Assembly (NCBI GenBank): GCA_964497095.1
Contig: CAZCCL010000038.1
Location: 1 to 22,053, forward strand
Reading direction: 5' to 3'
Length of the DNA: 22,053 nt
Source: CAVPLM01 sp964497095
GTDB lineage: Bacteria > Actinomycetota > Thermoleophilia > RBG-16-64-13
The notes beneath the pieces were generated by a model. The model was not told the DNA's origin. It saw nothing but the letters and a program-made list of their open reading frames with translations, and did no database searches. The stretch's first letter is position 1; each line of letters begins with the position of its first letter. The translations under genes were made by a program, and so were the position numbers. Below are positions 1 through 6,947 of this stretch, one piece after another.

Positions 1-27
1 GGGGCCTGTCCCATCCTTCCTGGGCAT
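1..27 (-). CDS. DUF5320-type protein, first 9 codons only
   Basis: The minus strand starts with ATG at 27 and reads MPRKDGTGP before running off the window edge. This opening closely resembles the start of DUF5320 proteins, which are small Gly/Met/Cys-rich proteins common in anaerobes and of unknown function. A strong Shine-Dalgarno (AAGGAGG) lies just upstream on the minus strand, around 35-42, which supports a real start. It is transcribed away from the IS256-type element whose end lies about 65 bp upstream, so the element may have replaced its native promoter region. A TTGACC hexamer overlaps the transposase stop codon and could act as a -35 box, but I see no convincing -10. The family assignment rests on nine residues plus the ribosome binding site, so it is tentative. 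Confidence 0.45.
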
Positions 28-80
28 GATCCACCTCCTTCGATACGTTCCAGGCAACAAATTCACAAGACGTTCCTTGG

Positions 81-1376
81 TCAAGTCCTCTCGCTGCTGT
101 AAATAGGGATCGGGGTTGACTCCCTCACGATCGGCTGATGCTCCTCCTGAAAACCACGCTTGAGCTGCTCAGCCAGCCGTTCCAGTTGCCGGCGTTCGAA
201 CTCCGAGATCCGTATGCCCCTCCAGCCCTCCGATGCCCTGATGAGAGCGGCGAACATAAGCTTCATGACGGCCCGCTCCCCGGCCAGCATGGTCCCGGCC
301 GCCCGGCTGCGACGCCGTTCCTCCACGAAGAGCCGCTCCAGGAGGTTGGTGGTGCGGCAGACGCGACGGTGGGCCGGGGGCAGGTGCAGGTGGGCGACAC
401 AGGCATCGAAGTCCTCCAGGAAGGAGCGCACGGCCGCCGGGTAGCGCTTCTCGTAGCGGGCCACCACCTCGTCGCGGATCACCCGGGCCAGGGCGACAGA
501 CGGGGCCCGGTAGGAGGCGTGGATGGCCTCCTTCACCTCGGCTTGCGAGCGCTCCGGCACCTTGTCCACGATATTCCTGACCTTGTGGGCCAGACACCGC
601 TGCCTAAGCGAAGCGCTAAAGCACTCCTCCACCGCCCGGATGAGGCCGGGGGCGCCGTCGGTCACGACGAGCACCGGATCGGAGAGTCCCCGGCGGCGCA
701 TCTCCTCGAGGAACTCCCGGCAGCAGTCGGTGGACTCCTTGGTGCCGGGGGAAAGATGGATGAGGACCTTCTTGCCTTGCCAGGTGATCCCCCAGGCCGA
801 GAGTACCGCCTCCCGGGCCTGTCCGGGCCTCAGACGCTCGGCCACCCCGTCTAAGAAGAGGTACAGGGGCCGGACCTCGGAGAGGTCCCGGGTGGCAAAG
901 GCCTCGTATTCCGCCCACAGGCGCTCGGTGACCTCGGAGACGGCGGTGCGGGGCAGGAGGCTACGCCCCTCCTCATCGCGAAAGCAGGCCTCGATGTCTC
1001 GGGTGGAAAGTCCCCGGGCATACATCTCCACCGCCAGATCCTCAAGAGCCTCGGTGCGGCCACTAAGCGACTGTCGAAGTGCGCCCAGAGCGCTGTCGTC
1101 TACCTCTCGTAGTTGGGGCACGCTGTATCTCACCTCCCCTTCGGCGGTAGAAAGCCGGCCTTCGCGATAGCCATTTCGCCACCCCTTCTCGCCACGGCGG
1201 GAGCGGGCATAGTAGTCGCGCTGAAGCACGTCCCTGGCCGTCGCCTCGAGCGCCTCCTCCACGATCCGCCGCACGGCCAGGCGCACCAGTTCGGCCTGGG
1301 GATCGCCGGCCGTGCCGTTCGTGAACAGGGCGGCGAGCTCAGCCTTGGTCCTCTCCGACGGTGGTACTCTCTTCAT
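81..1376 (-). CDS. IS256-family (mutator-type) transposase
   Basis: This is a DDE transposase that would move the surrounding element by cut/copy-and-paste at its terminal repeats. The catalytic triad is visible: Asp in LYLFLDG (about residue 176), Asp in VVTDGAPG (about 240) and Glu in NLLERLF (about 347). The family's C-x2-H signature (RCLAH) lies between the second Asp and the Glu. I chose ATG 1376 rather than the in-frame ATG at 1403 because GGAGG sits 7 nt upstream of 1376. That gives 431 residues, normal for the family. The oddity is at the end: the frame passes through the left inverted repeat, so the last residues (S-E-R-T) and the TGA stop come from flanking DNA. No frameshift or internal stop is present, so it looks active. 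Confidence 0.93.
   Translation of the reverse strand: MKRVPPSERTKAELAALFTNGTAGDPQAELVRLAVRRIVEEALEATARDVLQRDYYARSRRGEKGWRNGYREGRLSTAEGEVRYSVPQLREVDDSALGALRQSLSGRTEALEDLAVEMYARGLSTRDIEACFRDEEGRSLLPRTAVSEVTERLWAEYEAFATRDLSEVRPLYLFLDGVAERLRPGQAREAVLSAWGITWQGKKVLIHLSPGTKESTDCCREFLEEMRRRGLSDPVLVVTDGAPGLIRAVEECFSASLRQRCLAHKVRNIVDKVPERSQAEVKEAIHASYRAPSVALARVIRDEVVARYEKRYPAAVRSFLEDFDACVAHLHLPPAHRRVCRTTNLLERLFVEERRRSRAAGTMLAGERAVMKLMFAALIRASEGWRGIRISEFERRQLERLAEQLKRGFQEEHQPIVRESTPIPIYSSERT
96..119 (+). repeat. IS256-type left terminal inverted repeat
   Basis: It begins GCTGTAAATA and ends GGGGTTGA, pairing with 1434-1457. The last sense codons of the transposase run through it, and the reading frame leaves the element here. 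Confidence 0.8.
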
Positions 1377-1433
1377 GGGTTGAGCCTCCTTCTTTGTTGT
1401 CAACCGGAGCGTATCGCGCCGGTCAAAGAGGGC

Positions 1434-1457
1434 TCAACCCCTTTCCGTATTTACAGC
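1434..1457 (-). repeat. IS256-type right terminal inverted repeat
   Basis: Read on the minus strand it begins GCTGTAAATA and ends GGGGTTGA, matching 96-119 in 18 outer and inner positions plus part of the 6-bp middle. It sits about 58 bp upstream of the preferred transposase start codon. Confidence 0.8.
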
Positions 1458-1458
1458 A

Positions 1459-1816
1459 AGTTTAGGACGGCACCGCTCGAAATCCAGGCCATGAGGGAGT
1501 CGACCTAAGGGCCGGCACTATCAGCACATGGGAAACATGTTGGCTGTCACCACGAGGATGTGCACACCACCATGATCGACGCCCATGCTCGGTCGGGGTG
1601 GACAGGAAATCTGGGCCCCGCTTGACGCTCTTCGGGCCTGCATATACAGTCTATCTAGTCTCGACACAAGGGTAAGGGCCGAGCCCAGCACCGTGCCACC
1701 CCAGCCCTCTCTGCCCCGTTCCCAAGGACGCTGCTGCCCGCGCAATACAGACACCCAGAGGCTGCGTCGGTGAAGTCGGCACTCTGTATTCGCCGGCCCC
1801 AGAAGGGAGTTTGTCG
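1459..1816. other. Intergenic region between IS and NmrA-like gene
   Basis: I see no convincing gene in these 358 bases. They contain a candidate promoter (1622-1650), a small palindrome ACATG-GGAAA-CATGT near 1525-1540, and an 8-bp inverted repeat (AATACAGA at 1744-1751, TCTGTATT at 1783-1790). The inverted repeat lies just upstream of the ribosome binding site of the NmrA-like gene and could be an operator or a leader hairpin. Confidence 0.5.
1622..1650 (+). promoter_or_regulatory. Candidate sigma70-type promoter for the NmrA-like gene
   Basis: A -35-like TTGACG (1622-1627) is followed after 17 bp by TACAGT (1645-1650). An overlapping TATACA at 1643-1648 gives 15-bp spacing instead. Transcription would start near 1657, giving a leader of about 160 nt that contains the 1744/1790 inverted repeat. 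Confidence 0.4.
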
Positions 1817-2716
1817 ATGGATGACGCACTCATCGTCATAGCAGGAGCTACCGGCGATCTCGGGGGGCGGATCGCCAGAGCAATCCTTGAACGGGGTGGC
1901 AGTGTAAGAGCGATCGTCCGCCATAGCAGCGACCCTGACAAGGTCGAGGCGTTGCGGAAACAGGGCGCGACCATCGCCGAGGTGGACTACAAGAACGCCC
2001 CCGAGTTGACCCAGGCGTGCCGGGGTGGATCATGTGTCGTCTCTGCGCTATCAGGACTGCGCGATGTGATTGTTGAGACGCAGGCGTCGCTCCTCGATGC
2101 GGCAGTCGGCGCCGGGGTGCCGCGCTTCATCCCGTCCGACTATTCCATCGATTTCACGAAGTTGCCGCCTGGGACGAACCGCAATCTCGATCTTCGTCGA
2201 GAATTCCACCAGCGTCTCGATCGGGCCCCGATCGCGGCTACCTCGATCCTCAACGGCATGTTTGCTCATCTGCTGACCGGTGAGGCCCCGGTCGTCCTCT
2301 TCAAATTCAAGCGAGTCCTCTACTGGTCCGACGCCGACCAGCTCCTGGATTTCACGACCATGGATGATTCCGCTCAGTTCACAGCAGCCGCGGCTCTCGA
2401 CTCTTCCACCCCAAGGTTCTTGCGCATTGCCGGGGATCAGGTGAGCGCCCGCGGGTTGGCGGACATCGCCAGTCAGGTGACAAACGATAGGTTCAAGCTG
2501 TTTCGCGCCGGGGGCTTGAAGCGGTATGAGAGGCTGATCAAGCTCGCGCGCTCGGTTTCTCCCCAGCCGGATGCAGTGTACCCACCCTGGCAAGGCATGC
2601 AGTACATGCACAACATGTTCAGCGGGCATGCGAAACTCGAGCCCCTCGATAACGAACGGTATCCCGGTATGCGATGGACATCAGTGCGGGATGTCCTGGC
2701 GGCATGCCAACGCTGA
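1817..2716 (+). CDS. NmrA-like / isoflavone-reductase-like NAD(P)-binding protein
   Basis: This is an atypical short-chain dehydrogenase-fold protein. An N-terminal Rossmann nucleotide-binding loop, GATGDLGGRIA (about residues 9-19), sits behind a hydrophobic strand (LIVIA). VRAIVRHSSDP follows, the region where NmrA relatives select NADP. VVSALSGLRDVIVETQ and GVPRFIPSDYSID match the NmrA/PCBER pattern, in which the usual Tyr-x3-Lys pair is replaced. The length of 299 residues is typical. I prefer ATG 1817 over TTG 1811 because AAGGGAG (1803-1809) is 7 nt from 1817 but only 1 nt from 1811. The substrate is unknown; family members are redox sensors or reductases of small aromatic or quinone-like compounds. 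It appears monocistronic. Confidence 0.85.
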   Translation: MDDALIVIAGATGDLGGRIARAILERGGSVRAIVRHSSDPDKVEALRKQGATIAEVDYKNAPELTQACRGGSCVVSALSGLRDVIVETQASLLDAAVGAGVPRFIPSDYSIDFTKLPPGTNRNLDLRREFHQRLDRAPIAATSILNGMFAHLLTGEAPVVLFKFKRVLYWSDADQLLDFTTMDDSAQFTAAAALDSSTPRFLRIAGDQVSARGLADIASQVTNDRFKLFRAGGLKRYERLIKLARSVSPQPDAVYPPWQGMQYMHNMFSGHAKLEPLDNERYPGMRWTSVRDVLAACQR

Positions 2717-2867
2717 GTAGTGACCTACCACCTTGGTCCTCTCCAGGGGATTCACCTTCGGCCGGCCATGGAGACCTTGGGGGCCCTACTAGATAGGGCT
2801 CACGAGAAACGGTTGGTGGTGCCCCTACCCCTCCCCGCCCCACAGGGAGCTGAGACCTTGACAGCGA

Positions 2868-2896
2868 GAGTGCGACGCAAGAGATGTGGGTACGTT
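2868..2896 (+). promoter_or_regulatory. Strong sigma70-type promoter for the ACT protein
   Basis: A consensus -35 TTGACA (2868-2873), an exact 17-bp spacer and TACGTT (2891-2896) precede the ACT-domain gene. Transcription would start near 2903, about 36 nt before the GTG start. The upstream part of this gap (2717-2867) holds a short hairpin (GCCCTA 2783-2788, TAGGGC 2794-2799) without a T-tract. Confidence 0.6.
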
Positions 2897-2938
2897 CCGC
2901 CTAGTAGATCGGCGTAACCCATTGGGGAAGGAGCAACC

Positions 2939-3361
2939 GTGGAAGTGATCGTGCAAAGAGAGGACGTCTGGGCGGCCGGTGTCGATGACACGCCCGGGGC
3001 ACTAGCGGACAAGTTGTCGGCGCTCACCGACGCTGGTGCCGATCTCCATTTCATTATCGTTCGTCGCGCCCCGGAGAAGCCCGGCACAGGCGTCATCTTT
3101 GTGACCCCGTTGCGAGGTGACCGGGAAGTGCAGGCGGCGTCGGCGGTAGGATTTGCCGTCACCACCGGGCTGCGCTCGGTGCGCGTGGAGGGCCCGAACG
3201 AACCCGGAATTGCCGCCAAACTGGCGAAGGCAGTCGGGGACGCGGGGATCAACATGAGAGGTTTCTCGGCTGCCGTGCTCGGAACCCAGTTCGTCGTGCA
3301 CATCGGAGTAGACTCGGCGGAGGACGCGGAGACGGTTCTTAGGCTGCTCTCGGAACGCTAG
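2939..3361 (+). CDS. Tandem ACT-domain protein
   Basis: The 140-residue protein consists of two ACT modules and nothing else. The first begins near residue 8, with DDTPGALADKLSALTDAG at about 16-33. The second has NEPGIAAKLAKAVGDAGIN at about 87-105, followed by a beta strand FVVHIGV. ACT domains bind small ligands, usually amino acids, and commonly regulate enzymes; stand-alone double-ACT proteins are mostly uncharacterised. The PG-(I/A)-x2-K/L loops where ligands usually bind are intact in both copies. GTG 2939 is the start, preceded by GGGGAAGGAG at 2924-2933 and by a near-consensus promoter. It has its own promoter and no partner enzyme next to it, so its target cannot be deduced from context. 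Confidence 0.82.
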   Translation: MEVIVQREDVWAAGVDDTPGALADKLSALTDAGADLHFIIVRRAPEKPGTGVIFVTPLRGDREVQAASAVGFAVTTGLRSVRVEGPNEPGIAAKLAKAVGDAGINMRGFSAAVLGTQFVVHIGVDSAEDAETVLRLLSER

Positions 3362-3486
3362 TCGGCCCCGGTCACTGAACGCACATCCCGGGCCCAGTCT
3401 GGATCAATGGGCAGTGCCGAAGTCTCACGGGGCCGCGCTTCGAGATACCATGAGCCGGTTCTTCACGTGGCGGGTCCGCCGGGCGG

Positions 3487-3753
3487 TTAGAGCGTAGCGA
3501 CGGATTCTTCGCCGGCCCGGGCGTCCAGCTGGTACTGCTCCGCTTCTTTTTCGGACGGACATTGCTCCCCGCTCCCGATGGCCCTGTGCGGAGCACGGAG
3601 CTTGAAGAAGAACGTCTCTCCCGGCGAGAGGGCGCGGAAGACGTGGTCGCCGTGTGGCTGCCAGAAGTTGACCTCGTCAAGACGCGGCTGGCTCGAGAGG
3701 TACTGATACCAGTCGGGGTCGGTAAGCGCTATGTAGCCTTTGGTGGTGTCCAT
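3487..3753 (-). pseudogene. Truncated N-terminus of an HNH-type restriction endonuclease
   Basis: The first roughly 60 residues (YIALTDPDWYQYL, then EVNFWQPHG, FRALSPGETFFFKLRAPHRAIG) match the N-terminal domain of a family of putative HNH restriction-type nucleases of about 300 residues. After AIG the family sequence normally continues into the domain leading to the HNH centre. Here it changes to an acidic, low-similarity tail (about residues 61-88) and stops. I find no continuation in other frames down to 3362, so a deletion is more likely than a simple frameshift. No catalytic HNH is present, so nuclease activity is not expected. It lies 29 bp downstream of the OB-fold lipoprotein on the same strand, behind a DUF2075 gene. 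The ribosome site is weak. Functional small derivative or relic: I favour relic. Confidence 0.55.
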
Positions 3754-3782
3754 TCCGGAGACCCCCGCCGCAAGGGCAGCGC

Positions 3783-4331
3783 CTAATACACTTCGATCTG
3801 GTCTGGACTACGCACGATGATCTCACCCACGCCCTTGTAGTTCTTCACAGTACCCGTAACCGCGATCTTTTGGCCGTAGTACATGTCCTCAGGTGGCGAT
3901 GGAAACCGGTCCCGGTCTTCTCCCCATATGACGACCTGGAACCGACCAGGATCCGGGTAGGGTCGACCGATGTTGAGAAACGTTGGAGAACCGTTGCTCG
4001 AAGGAGCATAGGCCGTGTCGACCACAGGACCGAGAATCGTGACCTTCTCGCCGACATGATCGAGTGCCCACTCCCACGAGATTCCTTCCCGAACCATAGT
4101 CGTGGTTGTCGTCGGTGTCTCAGTGGTAGTGGTCGAAGCAACTGTGGTAGTCGTACGAGGCTCAGTTGTGGTAGTCGAGGATGGTCGAGTTGAATCTGTG
4201 TCGATCGTGCCGCCGACCGTGACGATTGCCGACGGCTCCCCTCCGCTGCAGCCCATCACGAGCACGGACGCCACTAATAAGAGGAAGGCAGCTACAGTCA
4301 GTGATCGCCTAGCCAAGGGTTCCGAGACCAT
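3783..4331 (-). CDS. OB-fold lipoprotein with Thr-rich linker
   Basis: The start is ATG 4331, with GGGAGG 6 nt upstream; an adjacent ATG at 4334 and the longer frame to 4454 fit worse. The N-terminus (MVSEPLARRS, then a hydrophobic stretch) ends in the lipobox VMGC with Cys28, so the mature protein should be lipid-anchored outside the cytoplasmic membrane. A low-complexity Thr/Ser/Pro/Glu linker (about 45-75) follows, like spacers through a cell envelope. The last roughly 100 residues contain HVGEKVTILGPVVD, PTFLNIG, FQVVIWGEDRDRF and GQKIAVTGTVKNYKG. This is an OB-fold pattern shared with small nucleic-acid-binding or nuclease-associated domains. The length is 182 residues. It starts about 35 bp downstream of the DUF2075 stop and is probably in the same operon. 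An extracellular DNA-binding role is possible but unproven. Confidence 0.75.
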   Translation of the reverse strand: MVSEPLARRSLTVAAFLLLVASVLVMGCSGGEPSAIVTVGGTIDTDSTRPSSTTTTEPRTTTTVASTTTTETPTTTTTMVREGISWEWALDHVGEKVTILGPVVDTAYAPSSNGSPTFLNIGRPYPDPGRFQVVIWGEDRDRFPSPPEDMYYGQKIAVTGTVKNYKGVGEIIVRSPDQIEVY

Positions 4332-4365
4332 CATCAGCCTCCCATGAGGTTGTCCGCCTCCCGTC

Positions 4366-6261
4366 TCACAGCATCTTCGCCCCCGCTCGTTCCAATGCCT
4401 CGTAGTCAGCATCAAATGCCGGCCCTGCATCTGGGACGTACAGAACTGATCCATCGCGCCCCCGAGTCAGAAGCACCCGGTAGCTGTTGAGTCGTAGCTG
4501 ATGCGGGTTCGTGGCATCGGAGTTCCTGGAAGGACGGCTCCGCCAGGCTCTTCCGTCCCAATGCAGATCAACGCCCCAGCCGACGACCGGCAGGTCCAAC
4601 TCGAGACCCTGGCATTGAAACTCGGTTGCGGCCTCGTCAAACTGGCAGCACGACCTTGGCGACTGCGGGTCATCGTAGTACCAAGGACCGAGTCTCATGC
4701 GCCTAGTACTGAAGAAGTCTGTGCGAATTCCGAAGGGGTTCAGTCTCGCTTTGGACGACCCTAAGAACCCGTAGCGCTTGTCTATCTCAAGCCGATAACG
4801 CTCGCGCGCATAGCCGGTCGCTCGCTCCAAGTCGCGAGTCACATAGAGGCAGTAGCCCTGCTTGGTCATTTTCTCGGAGAAGGCTGCAGCGGCATCAAGC
4901 CGGCCGTCAAGCAGCGTCCGCACCCAGTCCTGCACGTCCTCTGCCAGATGGGTCCGAAGCGAGATGTCTAGATTCAGTGCTTCACTGATCTCAGTGCGAC
5001 TCGCACCAGAGAAAAGGCCGGCGATCTTCCCTGGGCAGTGAACTGTCCAACGATCGCCCGTGCGCTGGATGGCATCGTTCCACTGCGCGAGTCCGGCCTC
5101 CTCGCCGACATGGATCTCCTGTCCCTCGCCGATCAGACCAACCATCAGCGCCCAGGACCTCTTCCTCGCGCCGATCAGTAGAAAGTCTTCCGGTTCGGAG
5201 AGATCGTGATTGCGTTTCTTGAACACCTGTTTCGCGTCCCAGGCTCGCTGCGCCTCGTCATAGACCCAAACGTGCTCTTCGGGCACCCGACTGCTGGTGC
5301 CTCCGTACTGCTTCAGGAAGCCGTGCACGTCCTGGACGAAGATCCTGCTTTTTAGAGCGTATTGGAGAACGTCTACCAGCGGTCCATTGCCGGAAAGAAA
5401 GACGGCGGATCGTTGGCTACCTGTGTCGCCGAAATAGTTGTCGTAGACGAACTGCAGCCCGACCAGAGTCTTGCCCGATCCAGGGACTCCGGTCACCAGG
5501 GCGAGATGCAGCTCCTGAGCCTCGCGGGCACGACCGGCTGCCTTCACGAGCTCGCTGATCGTATCGGGAATGCCCGCGCTCTGTGCCTTGCGAATCTGAG
5601 GCAGCGGTTCGTGCTCGAAGATCCTACGGGCAGCCGCCACGAGAGACGGAAGCGGAGAGTAGTCAGCGTTGATCCACTGCTCTCCGTCAATAGGCTCGTC
5701 AGGCGCTCGCCTCTCGAGCTCAACGATGACCTCGAGGAGACCTTCTGGGTTGACGACGGTGACCCCGCCAACCTGGCGCCGCGTGTCCACGGCGCGGGTG
5801 AGCACGAGTATGGGATCGACCAGCTTGTCGTGCGAGGCGGCGTGGTACTCACTCAGATCACGGGCATACGCCGCGACCTGGTCCACGTGAGCCCGCTGGA
5901 GTAGACCCGACTCCTTGAACTCAAGCACGATAACCTGAGAGCCTGCGAGAATGACAACATCGGGTCGGCGACCGCGCTCTCGAGGAAGCTCGTATTCGAA
6001 CACGACCACCCAGTCATTGGCCCGCGGCGTGGAGGCAACTATCTCACCTAGAGTGGCGGTCAGGACCCCGTATTCGCCCCGCCAGGCATCCATCTGGCCG
6101 CCGTCCGGCTGCATCCCCATGACCGCGAGATGACGGTCGCGGAGCGCAGCAACAAGATCGCGCTGATTCAGACAGAGGAACTCGGCAACTGTGCCATGCC
6201 AGCCACAGGGAGCAACGGCGATGGGTGCGAATTCGCCATCCAAGCCGATACGTAGGGTCAT
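4366..6261 (-). CDS. DUF2075 nuclease/helicase-like NTPase
   Basis: The 631-residue protein has two parts. The N-terminal third contains FEYELPRERGRRPDVVIL then VIVLEFKES (about 89-118). The spacing of Asp101, Glu114 and Lys116 resembles a PD-(D/E)xK nuclease core. From about 250 comes the DUF2075 P-loop module: Walker A GVPGSGKT (258-265), Walker B VWVYDEAQ (331-338, catalytic Asp-Glu 335-336), and the late helicase-like motif LLTRGRDGSVLYVP near the C-terminus. DUF2075 proteins are Schlafen group 3-like superfamily 1 relatives often found in accessory and defence regions; the true substrate is unknown. ATG 6261 has GAGGCGAGAG before it. It heads an operon with the OB-fold lipoprotein and the HNH remnant, and is divergent from the VapBC pair. 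Confidence 0.85.
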   Translation of the reverse strand: MTLRIGLDGEFAPIAVAPCGWHGTVAEFLCLNQRDLVAALRDRHLAVMGMQPDGGQMDAWRGEYGVLTATLGEIVASTPRANDWVVVFEYELPRERGRRPDVVILAGSQVIVLEFKESGLLQRAHVDQVAAYARDLSEYHAASHDKLVDPILVLTRAVDTRRQVGGVTVVNPEGLLEVIVELERRAPDEPIDGEQWINADYSPLPSLVAAARRIFEHEPLPQIRKAQSAGIPDTISELVKAAGRAREAQELHLALVTGVPGSGKTLVGLQFVYDNYFGDTGSQRSAVFLSGNGPLVDVLQYALKSRIFVQDVHGFLKQYGGTSSRVPEEHVWVYDEAQRAWDAKQVFKKRNHDLSEPEDFLLIGARKRSWALMVGLIGEGQEIHVGEEAGLAQWNDAIQRTGDRWTVHCPGKIAGLFSGASRTEISEALNLDISLRTHLAEDVQDWVRTLLDGRLDAAAAFSEKMTKQGYCLYVTRDLERATGYARERYRLEIDKRYGFLGSSKARLNPFGIRTDFFSTRRMRLGPWYYDDPQSPRSCCQFDEAATEFQCQGLELDLPVVGWGVDLHWDGRAWRSRPSRNSDATNPHQLRLNSYRVLLTRGRDGSVLYVPDAGPAFDADYEALERAGAKML

Positions 6262-6328
6262 GCTCTCGCCTCAAGTGAAATCAAGGTTGCCACTCGCCTT
6301 CTCACTTGCCGCCGCGTTGAGCTCTTTC

Positions 6329-6356
6329 ATCGTACACTTTCTGTTTCATATGAGAA
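6329..6356 (-). promoter_or_regulatory. Candidate promoter for the DUF2075 operon
   Basis: On the minus strand TTCTCA, 16 bp, then TACGAT (6329-6334) would start transcription near 6322, about 60 nt before the ATG. The -10 region is embedded in AAGTGTACGATG, the same 12-bp word as at the vapB promoter. The -35 is weak (4 of 6). Confidence 0.35.
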
Positions 6357-6621
6357 ATACGGGAGCGTGCCAGGGAGAAAGGCAAGGATTGAGGAGCTGA
6401 GGTTGTCGTCCGGTTCAACTCATCCATCCTTGGCAGTAGACTGGGGCGGGTGCTAGCCCCATCCGAACGCGGGTCACAGGGCTGGATGTGCGAAAGGAGT
6501 ACCCGTGCAGCTCCTCTCGAGAGTATCGGACTTCTTGATCGAGAACGCATCCCGATCGCCGCTCCATAAATGCCGCGCGCCCGCTCCCGCGGCGTGACGA
6601 CACCGCTCCGCACGTGGGCAG

Positions 6622-6650
6622 TTGTGTAGTCACCTGTGTAAGTGTACGAT
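6622..6650 (+). promoter_or_regulatory. vapBC promoter, predicted leaderless start
   Basis: TTGTGT (6622-6627), a 17-bp spacer and TACGAT (6645-6650) place the transcription start at about 6657, exactly on the ATG of the antitoxin gene. No Shine-Dalgarno is visible upstream of that ATG, which fits a leaderless message. GTGTAC within the -10 is a palindrome and could be part of an antitoxin operator. Confidence 0.5.
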
Positions 6651-6656
6651 GCGCTC

Positions 6657-6947
6657 ATGCAACTATATCGGGCGCAGATACTTTTGGAGGCGGACCAGCA
6701 CCTGCGACTGGAGAGGCGGGCGCAAGAATCCGGCCGGAGTATGTCCGATCTTGTGCGTGAGATCGTGGAGGAGTACTTGACCCGCGAGTCGGTGGGCGAG
6801 GCTCTGCGACGTTCTCTGGCCGCCTTAGATGAACTAACCGCCATGCGACGCGAGATCGAGCGTGAGCACGGGCTACTTGAGACATCGTTCCTGAATGCAT
6901 TTGTGGACGAGTTGCGGGAAGAACGCGACGCGGAGATCACCCCGTGA
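6657..6947 (+). CDS. vapB: Ribbon-helix-helix antitoxin, VapB-like
   Basis: This is a 96-residue antitoxin. The N-terminal half has the ribbon-helix-helix layout: a short strand (YRAQILLEADQ), then helix one (HLRLERRAQESG), a turn and helix two (SMSDLVREIVEEYL). It would dimerise on operator DNA. The C-terminal half is long, helical and strongly charged (about 50-96) and is the part expected to wrap the toxin. ATG 6657 is chosen over GTG 6642 because the promoter predicts a transcript starting at 6657. The stop codon overlaps the toxin's GTG start as GTGA (6944-6947), so translation is coupled. The partner is a PIN-domain toxin, making this a type II module that should autoregulate. Confidence 0.82.
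   Translation: MQLYRAQILLEADQHLRLERRAQESGRSMSDLVREIVEEYLTRESVGEALRRSLAALDELTAMRREIEREHGLLETSFLNAFVDELREERDAEITP

Larger units (their letters stand above)
95..1458 (-). mobile_element. IS256-family insertion sequence, complete
   Basis: The element is bounded by imperfect 24-bp terminal inverted repeats at 96-119 and 1434-1457. Both share an outer GCTGTAAATA and an inner GGGGTTGA, with a variable 6-bp middle. One further base matches at each end (95 and 1458). The only gene inside is a full-length transposase of the mutator/IS256 class. That family usually makes 8-9 bp target duplications. Comparing bases before 95 with those after 1458, I see no convincing direct repeat, so the copy may have lost its duplication by recombination or flank decay. 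The exact outer boundary is uncertain by 1-3 bases. Confidence 0.85.
6262..6656. other. Divergent intergenic region between DUF2075 gene and vapBC
   Basis: I recognise no gene in these 395 bases. Each end carries a promoter-like element with the word AAGTGTACGATG pointing outward (minus strand at 6328-6339, plus strand at 6640-6651). A GTG frame of 30 codons at about 6505-6597 (+) with AAAGGAG in front reads VQLLSRVSDFLIENAS and then an Ala/Pro tail; I do not recognise it. A 19-codon frame (-) from 6330 ends just before the DUF2075 ribosome site and is probably chance. Confidence 0.4.

Noticed and set aside
523..1170. A long plus-strand frame within the IS.
   Set aside because: Antisense to the transposase, whose catalytic motifs are clear; composition is Ser/Arg-rich noise.
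95..1458. Target-site duplication around the IS.
   Set aside because: The flanks before 95 and after 1458 do not share 8-9 identical bases; AAGT occurs on both sides but not at equal distances.
1491..1508. A second IS end: TGAGGGAGTCGACC at 1492-1505 matches an inverted copy at 114-127 in 13 of 14 bases.
   Set aside because: No inverted-repeat core (TTTACAGC) accompanies it, so it may be chance or a faint relic; not enough to call a second element.
6261..6330. A 19-codon minus-strand frame (MKELNAAASEKASGNLDFT) as a leader peptide of the DUF2075 operon.
   Set aside because: It lacks a ribosome site, and the predicted transcript starts after its ATG.
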